Shown: piece after piece, positions 22,495-35,300 of the stretch
Layout: every line of letters starts with the position of its first letter
Numbering within the stretch: the first letter of the stretch is position 1
Source of the DNA: Nereocystis luetkeana
Lineage: Eukaryota > Sar > Phaeophyceae > Laminariales > Laminariaceae
Length of the DNA stretch: 64,000 nucleotides
Direction of reading: 5' to 3'
NCBI GenBank assembly: GCA_031213475.1
Contig: JARUPZ010000021.1
Location: 4,564,438-4,628,437 of the forward strand
The notes under the pieces: model-generated
Seen by the model: the letters and a program-made list of their open reading frames with translations, nothing else
Database searches by the model: none
Told to the model about the DNA's origin: nothing
Program-made: the position numbers and the translations under genes

Positions 22495-22956
22495 AGTTCC
22501 TTCTGTACTGCTGATTAGATGATGGTAACAGTGTCCCGTGTACCAGAAGATCACCTTCTACGATACTACTCCTGTATCTGATCTTCAGTGTTGCCTTGTT
22601 ACAGCGAGCGGCTGCGGTTCAATGTAGACCAATTGCCAAACAAGTGGAAGTTAAGTATAGATCAGTGCAACAGCAATATCTGCGTGATGACGGTGGTGTG
22701 TTGCCTCGCCTGTGATCTCCTTCTACATATTAGGCTGGGTCTTGAGCATTTTTTTTTCAGTGATTGTGAAAAAGGCAGGAAGTCGGATTTTCCAATGGCA
22801 AAAAGCCACACCCGATCGGTGCGCCATGTGCCGTCTTATCGTGATTTTGGTTTTATTTCATGGGAGAACTAAAAAAACAGAACACACCCGACATTTTGAA
22901 CTCCACGTGGACCACGACACGAACGAGAGTCGCTCACGCCGGGTTGGGCGATCAAC

Positions 22957-23068
22957 CTTCACCACCTCGAAGGAAGCAGCGGAATGTGGAACCCCCTGGG
23001 GAGCTGCGTAAGGGGTTTGCTAGTCGTTGGACCAACAAGGAGCTCTCGCCCTCGCGGAGCATGAGCTG
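22957..23068 (-). CDS. Internal exon of a minus-strand gene
   Basis: Reads QLMLREGESSLLVQRLANPL, then RSSPGGSTFRCFLRGGE. A T-run precedes the acceptor CGCAAG|CAG. Possible donors are GAAG|GTTGAT (22957) or CGAG|GTGGTG (22966), both phase 1. It could splice into the first known exon of the DUSP gene, in phase with an acceptor at about 20150. I do not recognise a family. Confidence 0.5.
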
Positions 23069-23089
23069 CTTGCGACGGTCGTAGTCAGA

Positions 23090-23800
23090 AAAAAAACGAT
23101 AGATTGTTTTGATACTGCTGCTGTAGTCTCGTCCTATTCGTTTCCGAAGTTGTTTTGCCTAGAGCAGCTGCAGTTGGGCGGCCGCAAGGGACACGACGGT
23201 GGCCAAGGTACTGATGCCCTCCCTCTCCGTGGTGGCCGATGCACAAGTGTTGGAGCCCAGCTGTGTACAAACGTAACCAAGCATGTAGGGCCGTGACCCG
23301 TCATAAACCCAATCTATAACCTAAACAAAATTGTATAATGCCACCGAGGTCTTGTGCAAAAGCAAATTTTATCACTTTCAGAGTTGATCAGAAAAGGCTG
23401 CCAAAAAAACATTTCATCGAAGTTCAGGAGTGGTAAAATCTCGGTGGAACATTTTTTCCACCAAAGAGGCCCCATAAGACGTGATTTTGATAAGTTCTGA
23501 TCAGATATGGGACCAGATACCCCGAAGCCTCCGTAAACAGTCCTATAATCACCTCAAAAAAACTTGCATAAGATCCGGCCTTTACTCTTGTAACACCTTA
23601 TCAAAGACCCTGAGTCCGTATCATACGTTCGTGCGGTATGCCTGGTACCAGATATGTACGATGCAAGAGAACACACAACGACACCCTCCGGCTCCCTTTG
23701 TCCTTTCCCAAGTAAAGAAGTTTTTCGGCTCAAAATAAATACAAAAAAACGGCTGGGCTCCGTTGGAGTTCCGCCGGTATTCCCAAAAACGAAAAAAACT
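23090..23800. other. No gene seen
   Basis: No convincing frame, repeat or signal apart from GCCTGGTACCAG near 23640. Confidence 0.35.
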
Positions 23801-23804
23801 TTTT

Positions 23805-23950
23805 GTTTTGCTCATGAATCTGGAATTGTTATTAGTTATTATCAATAATATGTTGCTGGACCTTATCCACACTTAACCTATTGAAAGGGTATACCACACA
23901 CCCCATATACACTGCCAAACTCTACTGCAAAACCTACCGTACTTCAACCC
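23805..23950 (+). repeat. Direct repeat, left copy
   Basis: About 150 bp (GTTTTGCTCATGAATCTGGA ... CTGCAAAACCTACCGTACTT) is repeated with divergence at 24214-24366. Confidence 0.75.
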
Positions 23951-24213
23951 ACAGGGAGGGCGGGCGGGCTCTTCTTTCAGCTTTTAACTCGCAGACCGCC
24001 AATACCCAGTACCAGACCCCGAGTCGTCCACAACCACGCGTTGAGCTCCGTACTATATGGTATCCTTCCTTCTATCTCAAACCTTCCTTGCCTCTGTCTC
24101 CTCAGTTCAACCATATGAACCTGTCAACTCTATGAATGACCCATCTCCCTCTCTTCAACCATTCAATACCTCTCCACACCCCCTACAGATTTCCTCCGTT
24201 CCATCTCCCACTT

Positions 24214-24366
24214 TGTTTTGCACATGAATCTGTAATTACTACCAAGTATTAATATTGATGAGTGCTGGTCCTTATCCGCGCTAAACCTATTGATAGCATA
24301 TATAACACCCCCCCGATACTCGTATAAACTGCCAACTTCTACTGTAAAAACCTACCACACTTTAAC
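24214..24366 (+). repeat. Direct repeat, right copy
   Basis: Partner of 23805-23950. An element B copy follows immediately. Confidence 0.75.
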
Positions 24367-24458
24367 CCCTTTAGAACCGCAGTCCCGTTTTGGGGACAAA
24401 CCAGTCAAATTTCAAGTAGTTTGCCCCCAAAACGGGACTGCGGTTCTAAACGGGTTAA
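24363..24458. mobile_element. Element B, near-perfect copy
   Basis: The arms TAACCCCTTTAGAACCGCAG and CTGCGGTTCTAAACGGGTTA enclose a symmetrical centre with GGGGACAAACC and GTTTGCCCCC. Confidence 0.9.
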
Positions 24459-24515
24459 CCCCACCTTAGAGCAGTCTCTTCGTTATCTGTGTGCTAACAA
24501 GCCGTTATGCATGCC

Positions 24516-26953
24516 TTATCTCCTACCTGGTATACCACTTCCAAAGCCCACATTCATTTGTTTTCTTACTCTGCCCCCTCCCCATTTAGTCCCCTGTCCT
24601 GGCTGAATTTCTCCCACCACTGCAATAGAAGCTAGAACCCTGGAAACCCTATCCTCCTCCTCTCTCGTCGCTCTTACATGCATCACTAAGGCATCGTTCT
24701 TCCACCTCCCCTGACGTTGGGTTTCCATTGTCGACACCCCCGATGCTGCAAGTCCCGTTGCTCCTCCCATCCTTTCCGAATGCAAGGCATACTCTCCCGA
24801 TACCAACCCCCGCCTTCCCACTAGATCCCTTGGTGGCACTGCCGTGGTTACGCATACGAATCCACACTCTCCACCTGTTGCCGTCTGCGTATGTATGTAG
24901 CCAAAAGGACAACTTACGCCCAAGGTAGGATACAGCAGCATTGATTCCAGCATCGCCTCACAGCCCCCGGCCTCACCCCTCAAATGCGCAACGTACAGCA
25001 GTAGCGGCAACATATTCCGACTGAAATCACTCGCACCAATCCCCGTTTTGTTGCATGAAACCGCTCTTCCGTACTGTACCTCTTTCTGATCCCCTTCCGA
25101 TCCTCTGGACCAAAAACTTCCACCCGATCAGCACAACAATTCAGGCGCGGGCAAGCGTACGATACCACCCAAAAGGAAACGTTTCCCCTCGTCGTTGTTT
25201 GCAAAAATCTCGGACGCATGGCCCAAGACATGATGCGAACCCGCTATTTCATATCATCATCCACATCACTTTGCCCCCTTCCCCCCACTCCGGAACACTT
25301 GACGGCAGCCCCTGTTTCCACGTAACCCACGAAATTGGACGCCGAATTTCGTTGAGGTTCCCCACGGCACTCTCTCTCGCAATACCTGCCTTTTACGGGG
25401 GTTTTTTAATATAAGGATTCATCGGCAACTCTATTACGGGGGGCCATAGTAAATAGCACCAAATATTGTTAGTAAAAACAGGTAAATATATAGGTTTTTG
25501 TGTATACCATTCGTCCCATTAACTATGGTCCCACGTAATAGTCCCACTATGTAGGCGGTGAAAATGTTGTACTGGTACCAAAAATCGATTCAACCGCCGA
25601 CGCTTTTGTTTCCCCGAGAAAAATACATGAGCGCCATATACTTCGCGATCTCTCTCGCTACCGCCTCCTGTTCCAACTCCTTGTCCAAATATACGCTTCT
25701 GTGCACAGCAACTGAACGCCACTGCGTGCACAAGCGGCAGGCAGCTTTATAAGTGACGTTTGTTGAAGGAGCCTCTCCGAACGTTCGCCAATAAGCCTGC
25801 AAGGCTCCCGAACACGTCGTTCCATCGCTCTTCCCCAAACTTGCCTCGTGCTTCCAAATTCAGCGTATCGTCGACGTACTTTTCGGCGCAAAATTCCGCC
25901 TCTAAGTTTCCCTGCAGCTCAGGCACGGCAACAACTCCAGGAGAAGCACACATCGCACCCGACCCTTGACCCTTATGCAGGCACCAAAACCTTACCATCC
26001 TTTGCTATCGATCGCGCTTTTGTCAAGACCCCTGCTGTATTAACTTCAGCGTTTCGGTGCGAGTGAAACATTGCGGCAGTACGTCAAACCCCACCATCCA
26101 GGTGACGAACGCCATCCGAACGCCATCCTGAAATCAACGACACAGTATTCCCCTACCACGCATGAAAAAGTAGGTGCCTTATCCCACTCGATGTGAACTC
26201 TTCGGGAAAGCGTCCTTCGCGCCCATTTTCGAGATGTAAATGGGCGTTTCTAATGTATCTGGGCACTTCCGCGCCAACTTGCTCTCGACGAGCGCACGTT
26301 TGCGCGAGATACATCTAAAGGTACTTCCCCCCCAAATCACGCACGGGCGCTTTGTCAAAGTTGGCGTCTGTCTTCACTCCACGTCCTACTGTCAGATCCA
26401 TGATCGCTCTCATTTTCTATCGTTCCTCCGCCAGTCAATGGGGATATCCTAAGCCCATGAACTGTACGAGCTATTGACCGGTGTAACGGTAGCACACGAC
26501 CGCTCGCAATGTCTTCCATGAATCTGTCCATCAACGAATCGCTGGGCTGCAAAGTGCTCGAATGACTCCCATGTTGCAATGATGAATCCAAACTACCTCC
26601 CTCGATATCATCGACTGGCACTCCATGCCTAACAGCTTGCTTCAAACGCTTCATGTCGTTAAAACCTTTTGGAACCAGAACATTGTTTCATCAAGTGTGC
26701 ATCACGATGAGAAGGTATCAATTCTCCACCGACCGATTGAATCAGCGACCTTTCCCACCCTTCCACCATGATTTAGAGCCCCTTCTGTTGCAATGCCCGT
26801 CAACTTTGGCAGTGTGTTCAAGGCATCGGATCTCTCCGCCAATAGTTGAGTTGCGTTGAAGGCATCAGATCTCGCTGTAGCGTGCACCAGGCGTGCCTTG
26901 TATTCTGCGAGCTTCTTCTTTGTCTGGTGGCAATCCTTCCGCCATCCCGTCAT
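24516..26953 (-). pseudogene. Decayed tyrosine-recombinase transposon
   Basis: Several minus-strand frames in order make one broken protein. The N-terminal part is charged (26953-26702, 26654-26355). A core-binding region follows (25998-25590, with SFNKRHL, YLDKELEQEAVAREIAKYMA, then SRGNKSVGG). Then comes a catalytic region (25231-24516). The last contains LHSERMGGATGLAASGV, the HxxR signature, then GRWKNDALVMHVRA, where family members normally have the nucleophile Tyr in place of His. The frames are shifted and stopped, and an element A copy at 25433-25539 separates the two domains. The family is phage-integrase-like, as in Crypton or DIRS-type elements. No reverse transcriptase was seen, so Crypton-like or a solo fragment is more likely. 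Confidence 0.7.
25433..25539. mobile_element. Element A, copy 5, inside the recombinase relic
   Basis: A palindrome from ATTACGGGGGGCCATAG to CTATGGTCCCACGTAAT. It interrupts the recombinase between its N- and C-terminal domains. Confidence 0.9.
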
Positions 26954-27184
26954 TCGCTCCGGAACATTATACTCCGAAACCGTTCAATCCATTTCCTCGT
27001 CGTAACCATCACCTGAACCGAAACATCCACGGTGGTGTTGTTTTCGCAAATAATTAGATGTTGGCCTTTCTTCATATCATGCTGTAAAGTGCTTCAAATT
27101 GTGGTCCTTCTTTGTCCTTCCAAACAAACCGTTAGAAGAAAAGTAAAAAAAAAACGTTTATAAAAATGATGTTCGTATGGTTAT

Positions 27185-27600
27185 ATTCCATCCCATGACA
27201 ATAGTCAGCAAATCATTGTTCACTTTATATCATGGTCCATCCATCCCATCAAAATAGTCAGCAAACATCGTTCCATTTGTATCATGGTCCATCCATCCCA
27301 TCACGACAATCAGCAAACATCGTTCACTTTATATCGTGGTCCATTCATCCCATCACAATAATCAGCGAACATCGTTCACTTCGTATCATGGTCCATCCAT
27401 CTCATCATAATAGTCAGCTAACATCGTTCACTGTATAGCATGGTCCTTCCATTCCATCATAATAGTCAGCAAACATCATGGTCCATTCATCCTATCACAA
27501 TAATCAGCGAACATCGTTCACTTCATATCATGGTCCATCCATCCCATCACAATATATAGTCAGCAAACATCGTTCACTTTGTATCAAGAAACAAAGCCCA
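27185..27600 (+). repeat. Tandem array of about 50-bp units
   Basis: About eight units of CATGGTCCATCCATCCCATC, ACAATAGTCAGCAAACATCG, TTCACTTT, some shortened. Confidence 0.85.
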
Positions 27601-27969
27601 CCTCATATTATGATCCTCCTCGACAAACGTTTTTATTATTAGAATGAAACAAATTTATCGTGTTTGCTTTTCTGTCCTGCGAAGCCTGCTGATATGCTCA
27701 GCATCATCACTACTATTAATAGTATGCTCCATGCACCTCAATAGGGGAAAACAAACCGCTAAAACACCCCAAATCCGCCCAAAAAATCTCACAAGAAAAT
27801 AAGGAAAAATCGAACACAAAATCAAACAGAAAAAAAGCGAACCATCACTCAAATCCATTTTCCTTCCGAATCGTTTTTCACGTTTCCAGGAGTTGATATA
27901 CGACAATATTTACCTCGTCTATCGCAAGAAACATGCAGGTAATATTCTTGCCGCCCTATTATTTCCCTC
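27601..27969. other. No gene seen
   Basis: AT-rich sequence without coding or repeat signal. Confidence 0.35.
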
Positions 27970-28164
27970 TCACCTACGACATCCCTCAACGAAACCGACT
28001 TTGGGAGAGGCATACCCAGTTTGTTTAGACGACCTGAGACGATCCGTCCAAGTTAGAGGCGGTCCACGACGCTGGCCCCCTTCTGCCCCCCTGCAGTACA
28101 CCTCCTGGTTGCCGTACTCGTTGTCGGTCCCGTACTTGTCGAAGAACGGAACCCGTGTCCTCAT
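27970..28164 (-). CDS. Possible minus-strand exon
   Basis: Reads RTRVPFFDKYGTDNEYGNQE, then VYCRGAEGGQRRGPPL. The composition is protein-like and an acceptor GATGAG|GACACGG lies at its start. Family unknown and donor unclear. It could be an upstream exon of the gene with the exon at 22957-23068. Confidence 0.35.
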   Translation of the reverse strand: MRTRVPFFDKYGTDNEYGNQEVYCRGAEGGQRRGPPLTWTDRLRSSKQTGYASPKVGFVEGCRR

Positions 28165-28629
28165 CCTCGAATGCTACCACCCCGTTCCCGGCCACCCCAT
28201 ATTGCGCTGGTCGCGGCTGTATTAAGCCACCCTTCTGGGGTTATGTGTTTCCCTCTTGTTTTAGAGAAAATTGGCTCGGACTTTCGCCCCAGAGGTAGGC
28301 TGAGCCTCATCCGGCTTCAGCCGAAAAAATGGGGAAAAAACCCAACGATTTCTCGGTTCTTGGAGCCGAAAAAAGAAGAACAAAAAAAGAGTTGTTGTAT
28401 GTAAGGAGCCGACAAATTGTCGATTTGGCGCCTATTTTTAGGGGACGGCTGTGTAATGTGTCTTTCTGTTGTCAGGAGTAGTCCACCCTCTTTACGAGAG
28501 GTTTCGGTTGCAGTTGGTAGGTTGTACTCGTGTGTACAGGGTCTTGGTTTTGAGGTTTCACGAGGGAGCGCGATTTTGTAAAGTTTCCAAACTTTTGCCC
28601 AAAACCGGCTACCATTATTACTGCAAGAA

Positions 28630-28929
28630 CGGTACGTCTACTAATACTGCTACCACTGTCTGCTACTACTATTACTACTCCTGCTACTGCTCCTGCTACT
28701 TCTACTACTTACTTACTGCTACTATCAGTACTGCCACTACTATTACTACTACTACTACTACTACTGAATACTGCTACTATTACGGGGGACCATAGTACAT
28801 AGCACCAAATGTTGTTAGTAAAAATAGGTAAATATATAGGTTTTTGTGTATACCATAGGTCCCATTAACTATGGTCCCCCGTAATACCACTGCTACTACT
28901 ACCATTACTACCACTACTACTGCTACTGG

Positions 28930-28983
<54 letters not shown>

Positions 28984-28990
28984 CACGACT
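28630..28990. repeat. (TAC)n microsatellite split by a MITE
   Basis: TAC/ACT triplets run from 28645 to 28780 and again from 28886 to 28990. Element A lies exactly between. Confidence 0.85.
28779..28885. mobile_element. Element A, copy 6
   Basis: A palindrome from ATTACGGGGGACCATAG to CTATGGTCCCCCGTAAT, inserted in the triplet repeat at a TA. Confidence 0.9.
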
Positions 28991-29106
28991 ACTACCACGA
29001 CTATGCACTATACTTGATGCCACTACACCCACCCCCCCGCCCACCCACCCACCCACGCACCGATCACTCCTCCTTCTCCTGTACATGTCCAGACTACTTA
29101 CTCGCC

Positions 29107-29342
29107 ATGACCGGCCGGGGCGGTGGCGCGGGCGAAACCTTAGCGCCGGAAAGCTTGTCCATACTACCGCGGAGGCGGGCTTTTGCTGTAGGAGCTGCGG
29201 CAGCCGTGGCAATGGCTTGTACAGCGCTGCTGCCGCTTGGGGGCGATGCGCAGCCGGCAAAGTACATGAACGGGGGGGATTGGAAGACGTACCTGAGTGC
29301 GGGTGGCGGCAAGGCGGCGGGAGCGAGCTGGTTCGATCGGTG
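29107..29342 (+). CDS. SGNH gene exon 1 (start, signal anchor)
   Basis: Starts at MTGRGGGAGETLAPE and contains PRRRAFAVGAAAAVAMACTA. It ends SWFDR plus TG|GTGAGG in phase 2. The frame is open for 31 codons upstream, but this Met best fits a short N-region before the hydrophobic segment. Confidence 0.8.
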
Positions 29343-32300
29343 GTGAGGGAAAGTGCTGTGGGTGTGTTTTTTTGTTTGAGTTGGTGGATTTAGTGGGTGG
29401 TTTGTCAGTTTGGTGTGGTTGGCGGAGGAGGAGTTGGTATTGCGGGTGGGCATACGTGGTAAGAATCAAAGCCCACGATGGGCCATTTTTTTTTTTTTAA
29501 TCCCCCTACATTTACTCACTATGTTTGGTTATGATACTATCTTCCCCCCCGTGGAGATGCATACAATAAAAGAGTGAAGATAATCGGTGTACTTGGGTAT
29601 ACAAAGAAATATTATTGCAATTTCATTTGTGGTCGACGGAAATATTATCATAATCAGTAGGGTATACGAAGAAGTATTGGTGCAGTTTCATTGTGGTCGT
29701 ACAGAATATTATCATGAACCTCACACCGACGAAAAAGAGCTGAGCGGTGATGAATATAATACAGTCGGTATACCGTTTCGAGTCAAAATCAAGCAGCCCT
29801 GATTGGTCCGTGGGCGTGTTCAGTTTCTTCAGGAGAACATCTTCCGTCAGAAGCCCGGAGGGGTACCTACTCCTTATTAAACGCTATCTGAGGGAGGGGG
29901 GGCGGGGGGGCGAGGGGGTTCACTCGTGAAATTTTGGAGTTCCAGTCGTCCGATCTGGCGTTCGAATTGTACCGGGGAATTCACCCCCACCCCCCCCCCA
30001 CCCATCTTGCCACCGCCTCCGTCTTGGAGGGGTTTGTTAACCGTGGCGGAACGCGGGACGCGCAGGGAAGCGGGGGGGGTACTCGTTTTTTTGCTTGCCT
30101 TAGTATTTTGACCTTTGACCACGCATCCCTTTTTACACGGAGCACTGTTCCTGCTCTCTAACAGAGACACCTCCAACAGTTGTGCGCTCATTACGTTGTT
30201 TCCGTATATTGCATAGAAACGTTTTGCTAATCTTATACCCTTCTCGTTTCGCCGCCTTTGGTCACCATCTATCTCCTAGGATACTGCATTCCCGCTATTA
30301 CGGGGGACCTTGGTTAACAGGACCTATGGGATACATAAAAACCTATATATTTACCCATTTTTACTAACAATATTTGGTAATATTAACTATGGTCCCCCGT
30401 AATAGTATCTATTAAAAGTGCACAAAAAATAAACCATTCCATGTCACCTTGGGCTATTTTCCTCATCTCCTCCTCTTGACACATCCCGTTGCTCCTTGTA
30501 TATTTCACATTTTCCCAATAAGGGAGTTCCAATCTCATGGTTTTGCTTGGCAAGGGCGCATCTGTGCATCTATTTTCTCCTCCCGGCTACCGGTATGCGT
30601 ATCTTCTTTTTTTTGCAAGTCCAGGCCACGAAATCGCAGTTTTCAGCGTTTTAGTTTTCAGTGTTTTCGTGTTGGCTGCTGCAACATTGGCTGAAACATG
30701 GCCGTTCGCTGAATCGTTACCGTTATGGACAAAACGGCCATTTACGTTAGCAAAATGGCTATTTACGTTAGCAAGATGGCCATTTACGTGGGCAAAACGG
30801 CATTTTTTCAGCGCTTGCCAGAGCCGCACGACGACGGAAACGCCGGTGATACTGAAGACACTGCCGATGATTCCAATGGCCACCTGAATGGCCATTTTGC
30901 CCCATAGCGAAGACGTTTTATCGAGTGGTCATGTTGCAGCGGAACGTTGCAGCAGCCAACGGCTCCTGTTGCCGTGCGTTTTTTTTTTTCGTCTTAGGGA
31001 CAGCACCCGCCGGCGGTGGGAGCAAAGGGCCATTGGTGGCTCGCAGAGGGGTGGGCGCATTTAGAGTATAGATTCTGTCATCGTTGCCGAGTAGACAACG
31101 ACCCCCACCCCCGAGTACTTCCATCGCCGATTTTGAGGACGGGACGGGCATTGCCATCGACGTGGAGTACACGGTTGACGGGGCGGCGCACGCGCGCGCG
31201 GGGAGGGGCGGGGGTACTCATGTGTTGCGTGGCGCTTGGTGCAAGCAATGTCTGCCTGGTCGGTGAAAACCGGACGTGCTCCGTCCCGACTTTGTAGGGA
31301 TACGAGGGTCTATGGTCATATGACTACGGCCATGCATGAGATCCAGTACATCTCTCCTATCGAGGACCCCCCCCCCCCCCCCCCCCGCCGTCACATCTCC
31401 CTCTTCCTTCCTCCCTCCTGATCGCCCCCTCCCCCCCCCCCCCCCCCCCCTGCTTCCCCCCCTGTCCTACCCCTCCCCCCCTCCCTCCTCCCCCCCCCCC
31501 CACTTCTCTCCCTCAACCCTCCTCCCCCCCAATTCCCATCCGAACACACACGCCTCTTCCGCGTCCTCCTCCTCCAGGAACACGATGGTTCAACCGCGCA
31601 TAGAACAGCTAGCCGCCATCGCGGAGTCGGAGGGCCGGGAAACCGGCAGGAGCGAACCTTTCCGTGTGACCATGGTTGGCGACAGCACTATGATGCAACA
31701 GCACGGGGTCATCTGCGCGTTTCTGGGGGAGCGACCTGGCAGGCGTTTCGATCCCAAGGTGTATGTGCATGTTTTTGTTCTGTTTTGTTTTGTTTTGTTT
31801 TGTCTTTCGTGGAGACGGGTAGGAGGCGGAGAGGAGGGGGGGGAGGGGAGGGGGGGGGGGGGGCAGACAGACAGGCGGTTTGATCCCAAAAAGTGTGGTC
31901 GTGACTGCATTAGGAGTAGGAACGATGCTCCGTCTCGAAAGGGAAGCGTGGTCAATGGTCGCATGGCTAAGGCAAGCAACAAATGAGTAACCCCCCCCCC
32001 CTCTTGTGGAAAAATAATAGAGAGTAAATAAAGCTCACGTAGTGGGAGGATGTGAAACGTACAAGGAGGAACAACGGGATGTGTTAAGAAGAGGAGATGA
32101 GGAAAACAAACGAATGTGACAAGGAGGCGTCTAAGTTTGGTACACTATATAGTAGCGAGAAGACGATCGATATCCAAGGAGGTAGATGGTGGCCACAGGC
32201 GGCGAAGCAGGAAGGGGATTATATGATCAGCTAAACGTTTCTCTGTTTTTAGTGGAAACAACGTGATGAGCACCCAATTTGTTGGAGGTGTCTCTTTTAG

Positions 32301-35300
32301 GAGTAGGAAAAGGTGCTCCGTCTCGAAAGGGGTGCGCGGCCACGAGTAAAAGTGACTACGTAAGGCCCCCCTCTGGTCGGTGAAAACCCGATGCGGCATT
32401 GCAGGGATGTGAGGGTCTATGGTGATACGACTACGGCCATGCATGACAGTGAGTACACCCCCCCCCCCCCCCCCCGGCGCCTTCCGCGCTCGCTAAAACT
32501 GTGTGAAACCCCGATTGTTTAGATCCGCCGAAAAACGTAACCGTGATTGTGATTGTCCCCCCTCCCCATCCCCCCATCCCTCCCCCCATCCTCCCATCCC
32601 CACGCGCTCACCTGACTATCGTGAACCCCCCGCTTCTCCCCCCCCCCCCCCCTCCCCCCCCCTCGCCGCCTGTTTATTTCAGGAAAACCAAGAGGAATGC
32701 TGCGTCGACACCTTGCCCCGAGAAACAGAGTCAAGTGCTGGCCAAAGCGATAGTGGTGGGGATGGTGGTAAAAATCACGCGAAACCAATCGTTATAACAA
32801 ATGCAGGAGGGGACCGAGGGGGGGGGGCGGGGATGGGGGAGGGGCACGGGGAGGCGGTAGGGGGGCGGGGATTGTGCTTTCGGCATGTCTTTCAAAGGTA
32901 CGCGGAGCTGCCTGACGAAGAAAAGCTGGCCTCCCCCGACGCAGTGTACTTCGGAAGCGGGCTTCACTTCTTGCACATGTGTCGGCTCGGGCATGGTCTG
33001 GACCCGCCTAGAGTTAGAGGGTGAGATATACATATTATATGTAGGGGTTTCATAGGAGAAGAGGGGAAGGGGTAAGGAGGGGGGGGGGGGGGGGGGGCGT
33101 ACTCATGTGTTGCTTGCCTTAGTCATTTGACCATTGACCACGCATCCCTTTCGAAACGGAGCACCGTTCCTGCTCCTAATAGAGACACCTCCAACAATTG
33201 GGCGCTCATTACGTTGTTTCCATGTATTACATAGAAACTTTTTGCTAATCTTATCCACTTTCTGTTTGGCCGCCTGTGGCCACCATCTATCTCCTAGGAT
33301 AGGTAGGGAGGGGGAAGGGGTAGCATTCCCGGACGTGGTGTGCTCTAGAAGCGGGCTTCGCTTAGTAGCACATCAGCCGCGGGCATGGTCTGGTCCCCCC
33401 TAAACTTAGATGGTGAAGGGTATATAGGGGTTTTAACCCTTTTAGAACCGCAGTCTCGTTTTGGGGACAATTGGGGACAACTTACTTGGAATTTGAGTGG
33501 TTTGTTCCCAAAACGGGACTGGAGTTCTAAAAGGGTTAAAGGAGAATGGGGAGAGATGGGGGGGGTGTGGGGGGTTGGACCCACCTGAAATTAGAGGGTG
33601 AGGGGTGTGGGGATAGGAAAAGAGAGGGGCGGGGGGGGGTACTCAGTATTGTGCGTGGCCGCAGACGTATGAACGTAGACCTTCGCATCCCTGCAATGCC
33701 GGGACGGAACAGGTCGGGTTTTCACCGACCAGGCAGATATTGCTTGGACCAAGGCGCGAAGCGCCGTGAGGTGTCCGACGAGTCGCATGAAGAGCTGCAT
33801 CCTACTAGTAATCGCTTTTTGGGCGGATTTTTTGTATATGGATGACAGCGTAAATGATTTGATTTATTGTTTGGTGTAGCCGCTTCCAGAGATAGCAGTT
33901 GGTTTACTATGTGACTACCTCGTGGGTGCCTCACCATATACACACTACGTGATACGATCATCCCCCTTGTACGGAGTTAAGGTTCTCCCGGCGAAAAAAT
34001 GATCTATAACTCGACCGCCAGCCATGGTGACCGGCCAAAAAAAAACGGTACCCTGTTTATCTAGCTCACGCAGTTTGAGGCGTATTTTCCAGCTTTGTCG
34101 CCAACTGACGCCAGCCCCAAGCTATATATAATATATATTATATATATATTATATGTATACCAGGTATATAATATGAGGGGGGGGTGTACAAATTATCATG
34201 CATGGCGGTAGTAGTCGAGGGGGAGGGGGGAGGGAGACCGTTCTCATGCCAAGCATGGCTGTAGTTGTGCTTTTATGCCGATAGACCCTCGCATCCCTAC
34301 GATGCCGGGACGGAGCACGTCGAGTTTTCACAGACCAGTCAGGCATTGAGGATTGGGTGGGGGGGGGGGGGGGGGGGTAGAGTTAGGAGCTAGGGAGAAG
34401 ATGAGGGGGGGGGGGGGGGGGGGGGGCAGGACCCGCCTAAAGTTAGAGGAGAAGCAAACATGCTATTAATAGTATAGGAAATCGGTCTTTTTGGGCTCTT
34501 TCAGGTCTCTTTTGGCGTCAACATACTACCAGTATGTTTTAGTGTGGGATAGTGGAGGCGCCAAACCGCGGTCTCGTACTCAATGTCTTAGAGGGGAAGA
34601 GAGGGGAGGGAGGGTAGGGGTAGGAGAATAGAGCGGGAGTCGGGGTGTGGAGTAAGGGGATGGAGGGGTGGTAGGGGGGGGGGGCAGGGAGCGTAATCAT
34701 TGGTTGCTTGCCTTCGTCAAAGGGACGATTGACCACGCGCCCCTTCCGAGACGGAGCACCGTTCCTGATCCTAACAGAGACACTTCCAGCAGTTGGGGCG
34801 CTCAATGCGCTGTTTCCATATGTTACTTGGAGGATGTTTTGATAGTCTTACGATCCCCCTTCCTGTTTCACCGCCCGTGGCCACCATCTATCTCCAGGGG
34901 TAGCGATCGTTTTCTCGCTACTGCTGTCTGGCATACCAAACTCCTCCGTGTCACATCCGTCTATTTTACTCACCTAGGGGCTAAGACCAAACTCCTCCGT
35001 GTCGCTACGTATCGTCTGTGTCTAATCGCTACTCGCTACCCCTAGCTGTTAATACGGGGGGCATAGTTAACAGGACCAAATATTGTTAGTAAAAATGGTT
35101 AAATATATAGGTTTTTATGTATACCATAGGTCCTGTTAACTAGGGTCCCCCGTAATAGCACTACCACTTTTCACTGTAGACGATGTTCGCTAATGGCTGT
35201 CACCAATCGCTGTCACTTGTCACTATCCGCTATCGCTCTTTTCCGCCAGGTATAACTAATCGCGGTCGCCAATTTGCTTGCCGCTTTTCGCTTTTATTAG

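Noticed and set aside
27185..27600. CRISPR-like array
   Set aside because: Units are near-identical throughout, with no unique spacers. It is a plain tandem repeat in a eukaryotic context.
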